From positions 5,722,649 to 5,786,648 of the forward strand of contig JAJEKV010000076.1 in assembly GCA_021234155.1 (NCBI GenBank): DNA of 64,000 nucleotides. Reading direction: 5' to 3'. Each line of letters begins with the position of its first letter. The stretch's first letter is position 1. Both the position numbers and the translations under genes were made by a program. This document shows positions 1 to 11,070 of this stretch, in pieces. The stretch is from Isoetes taiwanensis. Lineage: Eukaryota > Streptophyta > Lycopodiopsida > Isoetales > Isoetaceae. The notes under the pieces were generated by a model. It ran no database searches, had not been told where the DNA came from, and worked only from the letters and a program-made list of their open reading frames with translations.

Positions 1-605
1 AACATATAAGGGCGCACATAAAACTATAGACTCAAAGCTCTCAATTGCCTTAGGGACTTTTAACTTCAGGATTTGCCAATACCCATGAAGACATTATAAG
101 AAATTGCCATACACAATGGTGTCTTGCCCTTCTTCATTGTACAAAGAAAACTTCCTCTTCTAAAGGGACTTGACTTGAGGACTCAAGGTTCTTTTAGTAT
201 CAGAACAAGGTTGAATATCCCATGACGATTTTCATGTACTTGAGGACAAACAAGAAAGAATTGAGCAGCTTAGCATCATTGTGACAATGTGGGAAGGCAC
301 GAAGAATAATGTGGAGAATGCTTTGATACCTTGCAGTTGCAGTTTGTGGAGTATGTCTTGCACTGGAAAAACTATGATCCATCCATAATGTGGTGAGCAA
401 ACAGAACAAACCTATTAGTGCTAAGGATATACTTGCAAGTGTAAAAGGTTATCAATGGGACTTGCCTTTTTATGAGTTTTTTGCTTTATCTAGAGTTAAA
501 GGTAATAGAGACATCATGGTTGGCTTTAGCTTATGCAGAAAGGCACCATAAAGGCCAGGAGGAATGTCACAGTGTGGCTACCGATTGTTGTGGCCAAGAA
601 AAGAC
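1..605. other. No recognised feature
   Basis: AT-rich sequence with only short open frames on either strand. I see no conserved domain, tRNA, terminal repeat or tandem repeat here. It is probably decayed intergenic or transposon DNA. Confidence 0.4.
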
Positions 606-1165
606 TTATTCACAAACCATTAACATCCAACATATAATAGAATAAAAATGAAATCCCCCAACACCATTGACATTAACAACCAACACATAACTACCATTGA
701 CATTAATTAACACAACCATTGGGTCCAACACATTTAAATTAAAATCCCCCTTAAACCCCCTTTGGTTTGGGTGCATATTCACACGGGGGGTTACTCCGGG
801 CAACGAGAGCTGTCGGATGGGTATATTTGCCCTTTATTCCAAGATCTGGACCGTACATAGCGATCCTCGTTTGTGGGATATGCATGTACAAGTTTTTGTA
901 TACTGTATATTAAGATTTGAGTAATACTATAAGGTTTGAGAGAATGTACTTAATGGTGTTAATTTTGTACATGTATTATTAAATTTTTGGGGCTCTCGCC
1001 GCCCTCGTAACCCCGATGTGAATATGCACCCAAACCAAAGGGGTTTAAGGGGGATTTTAGTTTAAATGTGTCAAATGCTATGGTTTGTGTTAATAATGTT
1101 AATGGTAGTTGTGTGTTAATGGTTTGTGTTAACTAAAAAAAATTTTGGCCCCTTCGGGGCCTTAA
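606..1165. mobile_element. Foldback-type element, copy FB1
   Basis: A left arm (about 606-790) and a right arm (about 1016-1165) are inverted copies of each other. Both carry runs of CCCCCTTAAACCCCC and the motif GGTGCATATTCACA or its complement. Between them lies a non-repetitive core of about 225 bp whose own ends are inverted (ACTCCGGGCAACGAGAGC against its degenerate complement). The right end has a perfect GC hairpin, GGCCCCTTCGGGGCC. Related copies occur at 26.70-27.15 kb in reverse orientation and as single arms at 3.85, 21.79 and 28.12 kb. It has no coding capacity, so it is a non-autonomous long-inverted-repeat element. Confidence 0.7.
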
Positions 1166-1639
1166 GGATGGTGTAGGGGTGCATGTAATATTGTGCATGG
1201 AGTTTCCTTTAGTGCATGTAATATTGTACATATAATATCATGCATGGAGATTCCTTAGTGCATGTGAATCATAGTAGAAAATGGTAGTAGAGCTAAAACA
1301 AGTTATTACATTCGAAGTCCTAATATTAAGTGTGACATAATACCATGATACCCCTTGGAAAACAAACCATCTTCATAGCTTTGATGGCTTTGCACATAAG
1401 CTTGTACTTCCCACAAAAAATGCTTCAGTCTCTTCCTGGCATAAATATAGTTATTCACTTACTGAGAGCAGCAGTTGTAGAAGCCACCATTTTAAACACA
1501 GTTCTAACATTCTGTACAAATTTGCCATTTAGACATAATTAGTCATACTCGTTTGCTCTCCTAGCCATTTCGGAACTTGTATTGTAACCCATGAACTAGA
1601 ACCAAAGAACCTCCTTGCATGAACTGGAAGCTCGTCACG
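1166..1639. other. No recognised feature
   Basis: Non-coding, AT-rich stretch. A short direct repetition of a TGCATGTAATATTGTGCATGG-like phrase occurs near 1180-1270. Nothing else is recognisable. Confidence 0.4.
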
Positions 1640-2055
1640 TAAATGAGAGCCTCACGGATTTGCTAAATATTGAAGACCCCAAACATGGAATCATCTAAGG
1701 CTGCATTTATGGCAGCTCCGGCTACATCATCGACACTCTTTGGAGATGTAAGAAGCAAATCTGAACCTGGCAAAGAATTTAATGGCTTCACATATTTCTC
1801 CACGGTCAAAAGAAAACTTTGTAAAGGTCGACCGATGACATCTAAGGGCACATCCACACCATTCACTCGTCTCTTTCCATATATAAATCCGTGGGAGAAC
1901 GATGGCACGATAGAAACAAGCTTTTGTTACTAAAATGCATGGTATTTGTATGGTAGACAAGTGTGAAATTACCATGATTTGGGAACTTTGACAAGACACT
2001 CGTTACGCTTTTCTCTTTTCGGAGAAATAAACGAGTCTAAAACAAATGATGGAAG
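1640..2055 (-). pseudogene. Decayed exon(s) of an NAD(P)-binding Rossmann (atypical SDR) protein
   Basis: Reading on the minus strand from about 1908 to 1663 gives GFIYGKR, then SLPGSDLLL, then SVDDVAGAAINAALDD and FGVFNI. This matches the C-terminal part of the plant plastid or mitochondrial atypical SDR proteins of the Arabidopsis At1g32220/At5g15910 type. In that family an R-P-G-F-I-Y-G-K-R segment precedes a conserved PLSSLP-like stretch and the SVDDVA motif. There is a frame break just before GFIYG (near 1895-1900). A TAG at 1663-1665 falls inside what should be a continuing I-x-Q-I-R-E-A segment. Upstream, 2000-2055 can be read as a remnant ending in LSKFPNHG, separated from the main piece by only about 50 bp, too short for a normal plant intron. 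I call it a decayed partial gene copy; the rest of the gene was not found. Confidence 0.6.
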
Positions 2056-3344
2056 TTTGTAATCATGCACCGAGATGTAGACAAACCTTGGAATACCCGG
2101 AAAAGAGATGGGAGTTTTAAAAATATTTTAATCCACGGCTCCATAATCGTGAGCACTAACCTGCCTTTTGCTAGACCTCTCACTGCGCCACATTGGCCTC
2201 CCATTAATTTTTTCAAGTAAGTAGCCACATCTTGTAGAAAAAATATTACAAGAAAACAAGTACCTAAATGAAGAAATGGGTAGGCATATTCAAATATCAA
2301 GATAACACATAATAGAAACCAGCGTTCAAGTAACCGAATGAGAACGAACACAATTCAATTTAATGCCTAATTTTCAACATATCCATGTGGGGAGCGTTAC
2401 CTCAAAATAAGTTCATTTACCTCAAAATAAGTTTTGTTATCTGCAAACATAAAATTTAAATAGATTTTTGCAAGCGGGAGCTTCCTCCTCAACACTTGGT
2501 GACCCAAGCCCGATTTAGTCAAACCGGATGCTTTGGTCTTATGGAGTTGCAATCCGGGGCTGCAAGTAGCAAAAACTATGATGGCTTGTCATGTGTCCAT
2601 AAATCTTAGGTATTGTCCGGAGGTTGGTGGAGAAAGTATGTTGAATAGTGGAAGAATTTTATTTGCAAAGTGTTCTAGGCACAAATCGTTATACATTTAA
2701 AACATTTTATTGGTTGCATTTGGAGTACCTAAAAGCGGAACCATAATAATTGTGTGCCAATAAGAACTTAAAAGCATCGTGTTACCTTCAACCGCAAATG
2801 CCGCATATACTTGAGAGGGGATTGATTCATGATATCCCGGTTACATTGCCATCGTCAATCATGTCCAAAAGCATCGGCTACGAATATCCATGTTATGATG
2901 CAAACAAACAAACAAATGCATACCTCTGTGGAGTTCCCAAAATTAAAATCTCCAGAGCTAGTAATGACTCTTGAATATGTCCTTGTCTTTGCAGACTTCT
3001 CAAATCTCCAACCAACAACCTGGCCTCGATATATGAAGATTGGCAAGCAATGGCAATCGAAAACCATGGAAGGAAACCGTGGAAGCCGGACATGTGACTT
3101 GGTAAAAGCGGCCGATGGGTAAATTAGCATTGCATGAAAATGAATGTGGCCCGATTGTAACCCGGAAGGAAAATGGTCGATTGCGGCAAGATTACGTAAA
3201 CTTAAACTTAATAAAATGTTGATGCCGGCCGATTTCTACATATAGTTGGTTGCTAGTCATATCCAAGCTATCCAAGTTTAAATTCGGTGTAAATTACCAA
3301 GCACCATGTATCTCTCATCTATAACTCAATAACGGTAGAGCTCT
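2056..3344. other. No recognised gene
   Basis: Several overlapping open frames of 65-105 codons occur, but none shows a family motif or consistent splice structure. A polypyrimidine stretch followed by AG near 2215 (minus strand) could be an old intron border of the degraded Rossmann gene. This is not demonstrable by eye. Confidence 0.35.
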
Positions 3345-3622
3345 TTCCCCTAAGTCCCCAAACCCTAAAGTTGAATGCCTCGTTGCTTGCATGGCGTTTA
3401 TGAAATTAAATTAATTAATTTTTAAAGAATAAAAACATGCAAGGCAAAACCATTTGCAAAACTATAGATAAAATGCTATTCAAATATGAGAATCCAGTGC
3501 GCACTCTAGATATCCTTGATTGGTATGCCCGTGCAATACGCCTATGAAATCATATGAAAACCATGCCAAAAAGCGTATAAAATCACAAAAAAAACCCCCT
3601 GTTATAATGCTAGATATTCACA
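3345..3622 (+). repeat. Dispersed repeat C, copy 1
   Basis: About 270 bp ending in ACCCCCTGTTATAATGCTAG. A diverged inverted copy lies at 24.40-24.66 kb, sharing the AAACATGCAAGGCAAAACC, CGCCTATGAAATCATATG and AAAAAGCGTATAAAATCAC phrases. Its end resembles the right end of element B (5.02-5.05 kb), so C and B may belong to one superfamily. Confidence 0.65.
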
Positions 3623-3852
3623 CGGGGGTGACTCCGGGCAACGAGAGCTGTTGGATAGGCATATTCACCCCTTATTCCTTAATCTACCGATGCATTAAAG
3701 TTCCTCATTTGTGGGGTATGCAAGTACAAAATTTGTTATCTTGTATAACAAGATTCATAAAAATACTATAAGATTTCAAACTAATATTATATGGTGTTGA
3801 TTTTATGCGTGCAAAATACAATTATGAGGGGCTCACGCCTCTACGTCACCCA
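3623..3852. mobile_element. Short MITE-like core element M
   Basis: This segment of about 230 bp has inverted ends (GGGGGTGACTCCGGGCAACGAGAGC at the left, GGCTCACGCCTCTACGTCACCC at the right). The same core sits between the arms of FB1 and FB2, and partially beside the B elements at 21.60-21.79 and 28.33-28.50 kb. It is non-coding. Confidence 0.6.
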
Positions 3853-5046
3853 GGTGTAAATATGCACCCAAACCAAAGGGGGTTTAAGGGGGATTTTAAT
3901 TTAAATGTGTTGGACCCAATGGTTGTGTTAGTTAATGTCAATGGTAGTTATGTGTTGGTTGTTAATGTCAATGGTTGTTATATGTTGGTTGTTATGTGTT
4001 GGGGGATTTCATTTTTATATGTTGGATGTTAATGGTTTGTGTTGCAAAAACAATTTTTTGGCCCCTTCGGAGCCTTAGGGACGTTCCCCCCCCGTGTGAC
4101 AAAAATTTTAGAATTCAAACCAGAAAAAAACTAGAATTCATTTGAGGCTTTCATCACCTGTAGCTTTTGAATTTCATCACAATAAAACAAATAGAACATA
4201 AGTAAAAGTTACCATAAAGATAGAGCGGATTGATCCCATTATTCTGAAAGTCATAAAGTTTGCAACACCCATACACAAACATTTTTCAATTGGAATTTAA
4301 ATTGACCTTTGGCCTCCATGGATTCTTGTGGTGAGAAACCAAAGTGGGAAACTTTTGCTTGTTAGCACAAGGATCTAGAAGCCTTGGAATTTGCTTAATA
4401 AGCTGTCTCAAAATCTAAAAATGCATGGTAATTTTTGCAACCTTCAGAGGAATGAGCCATAAAACAATATCCAATAGCGCACTCTCAGATAATCACCGGT
4501 AGGATGTGAAAGCCTACCAAACCCGGCCGAAAAATTGTTGTTTTAGCATAGATAACTTAACCAAACATATCCATATCATACACTATCAAAAAGATCTCAA
4601 GAGAGCTTTCCAACATAATAAAAATCATCTCAAGCGAGCTCTAGATCAAAAGTTATGATAAGAAATGTGTTGCCGACGGGGAAACTGCACTACATGCGCC
4701 CTTCAAGCCCTTCATGTGCCCATTATGCACCACACACACAAAAAGAGGGTTTTTGTTGTGAGCCATTGGTTGTTGACCATTATGCACCACACGCACAAAA
4801 AGAGGGCTTTTGTTGTGAGCCATTGGTTGTTGACCCCATTATGCGCACAAAAAAAGGGCTTTTGTTGTGAGCCATTGGTTGTTGACCATTGGAAAAAAAA
4901 AGGCTAAAATCAATGGCTCGGAAATGGTGCACTCTAGATGTACGCATTAGTATATCCATTTGAATACATCACAAAATGATAGGAAAACCTTAGTGAAAAG
5001 CGTACAAAAACACAAAGAAAACCCCCTGTTATTATGCTACATATTG
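3853..5046 (+). mobile_element. Non-autonomous element B, copy B1
   Basis: It starts with an FB-type arm (TAAATATGCACCCAAACC and following G-runs) and ends with ACCCCCTGTTATTATGCTACATATT. Two other copies are collinear along their length: 21.79-22.94 kb (same orientation) and 27.15-28.33 kb (inverted). Its two ends share a GAATATG-type start followed by a G-run, so they form a weak terminal inverted repeat. There is no credible protein; the two overlapping frames at 4.66-4.91 kb only read through the internal minisatellite. The GC hairpin found in FB1 is present but mutated near 4060. Confidence 0.7.
4721..4893. repeat. Minisatellite inside element B1, 3 units of about 57-59 bp
   Basis: The unit starts CATTATGCACCACACACACA and continues with an AAAAGAGGG run and GAGCCATTGGTTGTTGACC. 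Unit starts are at 4721, 4778 and about 4836; the third unit has an internal deletion. The B copies at 22.6 and 27.3 kb have two units, separated by extra sequence. Confidence 0.8.
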
Positions 5047-5620
5047 TTGTCCTAGTTGATGTTGGTGAGCCCTCCGCTCCTAAAGATCAAAGTAATCATG
5101 TTTCTTATGTTGTTGTTAACTCCAGTGAGCCCAAACTGATTATGCCTCCTTCTATTGCAGAAATTAATAAATTTGAGACACCTCCTGCTAAAAAAATTAT
5201 TATTATTCGAATTGATTTGAGAAAGCTAGGTATAGATGAAACAGAAAAGCCCTCTACATCATCCATGCCTACATTTTCCAGTATAACTAGCTGAACAGAC
5301 TACCTTGAAATTGGAAGAGTTCAAAAAAATTTTATCCAATGGAAGTCAATTGATTTATGAAAGTCGGTGTTCTTTATTGTGAGTCTACACTTGCCAATAT
5401 GACTTGAACCATCTCAAGATTTGCTTATCAGTGGATAGAAAGAACTAGAGTGGCGCGGGACCCATAATTTATAACACTTGATGCTCTAAATAAGCAGCTT
5501 GATAGTGTTATGCCCTTTCTAACTGGTAGACCTTTGGAAACATGCTCTAATTTTAAATATATAGTTTCGATGAGGAAGGATGGCAGTTTAGAATTTGCTT
5601 ATGAGCTATAAAGAATAGTA
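5047..5620. other. Unassigned sequence with a short open frame
   Basis: An open frame runs from 5034 to 5294 (87 codons, plus strand), beginning inside the end of element B1 and rich in Ser, Pro, Ile and Lys. Downstream frames are broken. It may be a remnant of a retroelement gag region, but no motif supports this. Confidence 0.3.
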
Positions 5621-5660
5621 GAATAGAATAGAATAGAATAGAATAGAATAGAATAGAATA
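5621..5660. repeat. (GAATA)8 microsatellite, LINE tail
   Basis: Eight perfect GAATA units directly abut the conserved LINE 3' terminus (TTTTTATCGTCC on the plus strand). Read on the LINE sense strand this is the 3' tail of the minus-strand LINE that follows. Confidence 0.85.
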
Positions 5661-6597
5661 GTTTTTATCGTCCAAGGAGATCAATTGGCCTATGGGACCA
5701 ATAGGAGGCGCAGGAAGCGTATTACTGTCCGGGTCAAAAAACCCCCTCCCCGCCCTAAAGGGTTGCTTGGGGGAAAAACCATGACTGGAATAGGCTTGCT
5801 GTCAAACTGTACAAATACAAAAACAAATACAAATATAGACAGAAATATATACATGTATCAGGTAAGTGCCTGAGGGCCGAGCTGATCTCGACGATCCATG
5901 ATCTCTTGAATGTATGAGCCCAACCTTCGTACCGAGATTGTGCTCAGCATCTCATGCAGGGGCTGCCAAGATGGACCAGCTCAACATAGCGTATCCGAAT
6001 GTCATCATATACTGGACAACTCTAAAGGGTGTTGCATTTGTCTTCCATAGCTCCAACCTGGCAGCATCGACAAAGCCTCTCCTGATGCAGCTCCTCAACC
6101 CATCTCTCGGTCTCAATCCGGAGATGGTGTGCACCGGTACAGATAGAGGCAATGGATCTGCACTTTTTCATGGGTAGATGGGTGCAGGTAGCATTGCGGG
6201 CCCCTCTCTAACCTGGGATTTATGTGGCGTTGATAATGTCCCATCTTGACCTGTTTAAGGGTGCTGGCATCCCATAGCTTACTGAGGAAGCATGCGTCAA
6301 GGTACTGTCTGAGACTGCGGCGATATGCCTTTAGGCATTGAGGGCCCATTGCCATAGTGTAAGCGAGGTGAGGGAGACGAGTATCGTCCATGTTGACCAC
6401 CTTCTCGAAGTAGACGATGTGTCTGTCAAGGGCTCCTCTTTGAAGAGGCAAGAAACTTGTTTTCTGCAACAGTATCTGGTACGGGACTGTGGACTTCATT
6501 CCCAAGGCTTGTGCCAAGAAAGCTTTCTGCACCTACTCCAAGTCATTCCAAGTGGCGAGGGAAATCACTGGGCCCCAGACCTCGACCCCTTATAAAA
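5661..6597 (-). mobile_element. 5'-truncated LINE, C-terminal ORF2 remnant and 3' UTR
   Basis: On the minus strand, 6532-6113 stays open for about 140 codons and matches the region downstream of the RT in the LINE at 19.2-21.6 kb (shared QYLDACFL, HYQRHINP and GPQCYL segments). The frame is then lost, but the HHLRIE-type and Zn-knuckle-like segment is recognisable in decayed form to about 5950. The 3' UTR contains a G/C-rich segment and ends at the conserved GGACGATAAAAAC terminus with a microsatellite tail. The element is truncated at about 6597, so it has no RT or endonuclease. Dead on arrival by 5' truncation, as is usual for LINEs. Confidence 0.85.
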
Positions 6598-6681
6598 TGG
6601 TAAATATTAAAAATGGCTAGGTACCTAAGGATTGAAAACGGCCAGGATCCTTTAAACAAAAAATGGCTAGGTTCTATATGT
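6598..6681. other. Short spacer with repeated AAATGGCTAGG phrases
   Basis: Three imperfect repeats of an AAAATGGCTAGGTNC-type phrase lie immediately before the 172-bp tandem repeat and may be its decayed first unit. Confidence 0.35.
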
Positions 6682-7029
6682 GCTATGTAACCACGGTTTG
6701 AGGGGGGTTGGTGTTGGCTGCCTTGATTTTTGGGCCCTGTTTATAGCCTGAAACTCCAAAATTTGAGTGGCTACCAACCCCGAGATGCATTTATACAAAA
6801 AGGGATATACGATGTTCATGCAGAGGGTGACCAAAAACACCCCATATATATGCTATGCAACTGCCCAATTTGAGAGGTTTTCGGTGATGCTGGCTACCCG
6901 ATTTTTGGGCCTAGCTTGCAGCCCGAAACTCCAAAATTTGGGTGGCTATCAACCCATGGGATGCAACTTATACAAAAGGGGGTATATGCCATGTGAATGC
7001 AGAGGATGACCAAAAACACCCCCATATAT
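6682..7029. repeat. Tandem repeat, 2 units of about 171-177 bp
   Basis: Unit 1 (6682-6852) and unit 2 (6853-7029) share CTATG(T/C)AAC, ATTTTTGGGCC, CCGAAACTCCAAAATTTG, a TTATACAAAA run and GACCAAAAACACCCC. A single related fragment occurs at about 63.23-63.29 kb, so the unit is dispersed in the genome. Confidence 0.75.
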
Positions 7030-7826
7030 GGTTTTTTGAAAGGGAAATTTAACCCTTTTCGTACAAAATTTACCCGAAGTAGTGGCCAAAGAACCCCTTA
7101 ACTCTGATGTTTACATGTGGAAATGGGTCCAAAACATCCCTTACAAGTCATTCAGGCACATTCTATGGCATTCAAAAGTGATTTCCCCTTGGTTACCAAC
7201 CATTTGGGGGGGATTTCATTCTTGTTTTCACGTGGCAGTGAGCTTTCTTATAAGAAAGCTCAAGAGATAGTAAATCTGGCAAGCTTAGAAATCTGCAAAA
7301 CAGGTAATCTATTGATTTTGATGCAAGAAATAAGTGAAAAAAAAAGACGAAGAAGGGGCAGACGGTCATGCAGATTGGAATCTAATATGCATGGCTATGG
7401 CCTACGATGGTGAGCTTCAGAAGAAAAAAATATTATTAAAGTGCCAGAGGTAAGTTCTGCTGAAAAGAAAGGTTGCAGAGCTTATTTAGACCGCCCCTGT
7501 TTCCCCCCTCCTATTTCTTATTGAAGCTCCGTCGGATCTGGATAAAGAATAGGGATATTCAAGCTTAAGAAATAGTGATCTCTGCAAGAACGAGCAAACA
7601 CAAGCACAAAAGAAATCGTCAATGATTCTAGCCAATACTCGCACAAAAACGAATGGCTCTAGCGGGGTTCAAGCGCCGCCTATACGGTTGAAACCCCTGA
7701 TTCCCTAAAATAAACAGACATGAAATACTCTATGAATTTTCACTAAACAGTGGTTTATGTACTGGGTAACCACTCGGGTGGAGGAGGTTACATGCAGTTA
7801 CTCCAAAGGCAATTATCAGCAGTTAA
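7030..7826. other. No recognised gene
   Basis: A plus-strand open frame of 98 codons at 7117-7413 has no recognisable motif. The stretch abuts the outer end of the first LTR copy and could be the internal region of another copy of that retroelement, but no primer-binding site is visible. Confidence 0.35.
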
Positions 7827-9325
7827 TGTACAAATGACATTGTCGATCGAGGGACATTAGAGCACATCCCTATTACAATGTTCTCTTAGATGTCAGGGAT
7901 GCTACCAAGAGAAAAGAGATGCGTGTAAGAGTGTCGATGAGAAAAACAAGATGCTAATGCATCAAGGGATTGCCCTTTTAAAGACGTTTGTTTTCCCTAT
8001 ATTCGCGAGCTAATAGTATAAAAACGTATAGTTATAACAAAGCCGCCTCTTAAAATTCAAATGGTATCAAACTAGTATGCAAGCAACGGAGTGCTCAAAT
8101 TTGTGATGAATCTATCCCTGAGCAAATGCTACATACATTATTATATATATAGGTTGGGAATGCCATCTAAATAGGGATTAGACATGCACTTGGCAATGGT
8201 CTATTAGAGGAGGAATGCACTTGGCAATAGTCTATTAGAGGAGGAAGATGACCAAGTTTGTAGAGTTAAAGTGAAGGTCGAAAGCTAGGTTATAAGCTAT
8301 ATATGTCACATTTCTAATTGATCAAATGAAGGTAAAAAATAAGTATCATTTTGTACACTTAGTCCTCCTCGTGTACTTTTGATATTGGTTTCATGGGTTA
8401 GTTGGTTATCATGTCAGTCTTACACACTAAAGGTCTCCAATTCAAACTTGGATTAAATCAGTTTGCCTTGGACCACATTCTCTTTTTTCCCACACTTATT
8501 ATTTATTGAATGAAAATGATTTTGCAGGTAAGAGAAAACAAGTCAAATCAATTTACTTGTTTTATGCGGGTGTCGCAATGTAAACTGCGAGTCTTCCAAC
8601 AAATGGAAGGGTTAGTCTACCTCCCCCACACGATTAACTGGGATTAGATCCCCCCCTTCCCAAGAGTGCCAATTAGGAAGCCTTGCTTCCACTTGATTCT
8701 ACACCACAAAATCAAATGGATTAGAGTAAAGGATAATTCATGCAAGCACAGGCAGACCAAATTGCCTCTTTCAATCTAATACATGCTCAATGTATTCTGA
8801 AGGCTAAATTGAGCTGATCACTCCAACTGTATATTGAAATTGCAGCCCACTTCTATAATCCAAATCAGATTTGCATAATCTGAAGCTCATGGTTATGTAA
8901 AAGCTCGTTGAGTGTTCCTCCTTTCATGTCTTTACATATCTCTCTCATGCAGCCTTATATAGATGGGAAAAGCATCTACTCATGCAAATCAACATTCTAC
9001 TGTCCCTTTTGCATGCAATTTCATGCACCCATTTTAGATTTCGAGACTGCATCCCTATTCCATGCCAAAATATTCCTGGTCGTCGAACTTTTATCCTTTC
9101 CTTACATAAAATCCTTAAAATAAGACATGTGGTACCTTTTTAACAGTTATAAAGGAATTATATCCTTAGCTAAGGAATACCGTTATAATTCTTATGTTGA
9201 CCCCTAACACAACATGAACCTCCCTGGTGATGGTCCCCATAGACCAATTACAGACTTATGATCTGCCACATAGCGTCTACTACCTAGTAGTCTATTGGCA
9301 GTACTCTTGTGCTCATAGAATTTCA
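7827..9325 (-). mobile_element. LTR of Ty3/gypsy element, outer tandem copy
   Basis: 1499 bp, starting TGTACAAATGAC and ending ATAGAATTTCA, so TG...CA ends are present on both strands as expected of an LTR. It is collinear over its whole length with 9326-11070 once the MITE there is removed. It joins the inner LTR with no intervening base (TTTCA at 9321-9325, TGTAC from 9326). It contains a tRNA-Val-like segment at 8387-8460. A local direct duplication of about 50 bp (ATGCACTTGGCAATGGTCTATTAGAGGAGGA) at 8184-8245 distinguishes it from the inner copy. Confidence 0.7.
8387..8460 (+). pseudogene. tRNA-Val(UAC)-like segment in the outer LTR
   Basis: Exactly 74 nt from GGTTTCATGGG to TTAAATCA. 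A tRNA-like A box (TAGTTGGTTATCA), an anticodon loop reading CTTACAC (anticodon TAC) and an acceptor-like 3' end TAAATCA are in the right spacing. The T arm (AATTCAAACTT in place of GGTTCGAATCC) and the anticodon stem are degenerate, so it is not a functional tRNA. It is present in both LTRs, so it predates the LTR duplication. Confidence 0.55.
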
Positions 9326-9856
9326 TGTACAAATGACACTGTCCATCGAGGGACATTAGAGCACATACCCATTACAATGTTCTCTTAGATGTCAGGGATG
9401 CTACCAAGAGAAAAGAGATGCATGTTAGAGTGTCTATGAGAAAAACAAGATGCTGATGCATCGAGGGATTGCCCTTTTAAAGACGTTTGTTTCCCCTCTA
9501 TTCGCGAGCTAATAGTATAAAAACATATAGTTATAACGAAGCCGCCCCCTTAAAATTCAAATGGTATCAACCTAGTATGCAAGCAACGGAGTGCTCAAAT
9601 TTGTGATGAATCTATCCCTGAGCAAATGCTACATACATTGTTATATATATAGGTTGGGAATGCCATCTAAATAGGGGGTTAGACATGCACTTGGCAATGG
9701 TCTATTAGAGGAGGAAGATGACTAAGTTTATAGGGTTAAAGTGAAGGTCAAAAGCTAGGTTATAAGATATATATGTCACGTTTCCAACTGATCAAAATGA
9801 AGGTAAAAATAAGTATCATTTTGTATACTTAGTCCTCCTCGTGTACTTTTGATATT

Positions 9857-9930
9857 GGTTTCATGGGTTAGTTGGTTATCATGTTAGTCTTACACACTAA
9901 AGGTCTCCAATTCAAACTTGGATTAAATCA
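9857..9930 (+). pseudogene. tRNA-Val(UAC)-like segment in the inner LTR
   Basis: 74 nt, differing from the 8387-8460 copy by one base in the anticodon stem (TTAGT for TCAGT). Same anticodon TAC and the same degenerate T arm; not functional. Confidence 0.55.
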
Positions 9931-10262
9931 GTTTCCCTTGGATCGCATTCTCTTGTTCCCATACTTATCATTTATTGAATGAAAATGATTTTGCAGGTGA
10001 GAGAAAACAAGTCAAACCAATTTACTTGTTTTATGCGGGTGTCGCAATATAAACTGCAAGTCTTCCATCAAATGGAAGGGCTAGTCTACCTCCCACACCA
10101 CGAATTCCATGAATTCCCTAGACGATTAACTGGGATTAGCTCCCCCCTCCCCCAAGAGTGCCAATTAGGAAGCCTTGATTCCTCTTGATTCTACACCACA
10201 GAATCGAATGGATTAGAGTAATCTAGAGGACAATTCATGCAAGCATAGGCAGACCAAATTGC

Positions 10263-10500
10263 CTCGAGGGATTCACCTTTATCACAAGAGCATATGCCAC
10301 CTACGTGCTTAAGGTGAGAAGAAACACCCCTATATACGTACGCAAAAGTGTTGGAAAAACACCCCTTTCGTGGAGAAAATACATTAGAATGTCAGTAAAA
10401 GGGGGATTTAAACCCCTGGTATACGTACGAAAACATCGAGAAAAAATCCCCTTCCACACACTCAGAGGTTTATACGGGTCTTCTGTGTGAATTCCCCGGG
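10263..10500. mobile_element. hAT-like MITE (238 bp), copy 1
   Basis: The ends are CTCGAGGGATTCAC and GTGAATTCCCCGGG (inverted, 14 bp with mismatches). It is flanked by an 8-bp target duplication CAAATTGC (10255-10262 and 10501-10508). The empty site is visible in the outer LTR at about 8758-8770. A second copy at 34298-34534 confirms the boundaries. The 8-bp TSD points to hAT-type mobilisation. Non-coding. Confidence 0.9.
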
Positions 10501-11070
10501 CAAATTGCCTCTTTCAATCTAATACATGCTCAATGTATTCTAAAGGCTAAATTGAGATGATCACTCCAACCGTAGATTGAAATTGCAGCCCACTTCGATA
10601 ATCCAAATCAGATTTGCATAATCTGAAGCTCATGGTTATGTAAAAGCTCGTTGAGTGTTCTTCCTTTTATGTCTTTACATATCTCTCTCATGCAGTCTTA
10701 TATAGATGGGAAAAGCATCTAGTCATGCAAATCAGCATTCCAGTGTCCCTTTTGCATGCAATTTCATGCACCATCTTAGATTTTGAGCTGCATCCCTATT
10801 TCCATGCCAAAATATTTTTGGTCGCCTAACTTTTATCCTTTTGTTACATAAAATCCTTAAAATAAGACATGTGGTACCTTTTAACAGAGTTATAATGGAA
10901 TTATATCCTTAGCTAAGGGAATACTGTTATAATTCTTATGTTGACCCCTAGACACAACATGAACCTCCTCGATGATGGTCTCCATAGACCAATTATAGAC
11001 TTATGATCTGCCACATAGCGTCTACTACCTAGTAGTCTATTGGCAGTACTCTAGTGCTCATAGAATTTCA

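Larger units (their letters stand above)
9326..11070 (-). mobile_element. 3' LTR of Ty3/gypsy element (inner copy)
   Basis: It has the same TG...CA ends as 7827-9325 but is 246 bp longer because a MITE and its duplicated target (10255-10508) are inserted. On the minus strand it directly follows the integrase/chromodomain-like end of the gypsy pol (11071 upward), which identifies it as the 3' LTR. The two LTRs differ by scattered substitutions and small indels, so the duplication is not recent. Confidence 0.7.

Noticed and set aside
4655-4907. Two overlapping frames with repeated CCEPLVVD / KKRVFVVSHWLL segments
   Set aside because: Reading of the 57-bp minisatellite of element B.
8387-8460. 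Functional tRNA-Val gene
   Set aside because: T arm and anticodon stem are too degenerate, and it lies inside an LTR in two copies.
7827-11070. Simple segmental tandem duplication
   Set aside because: TG...CA ends and direct abutment to the gypsy pol end fit LTRs better, though not fully proven without a second family member.
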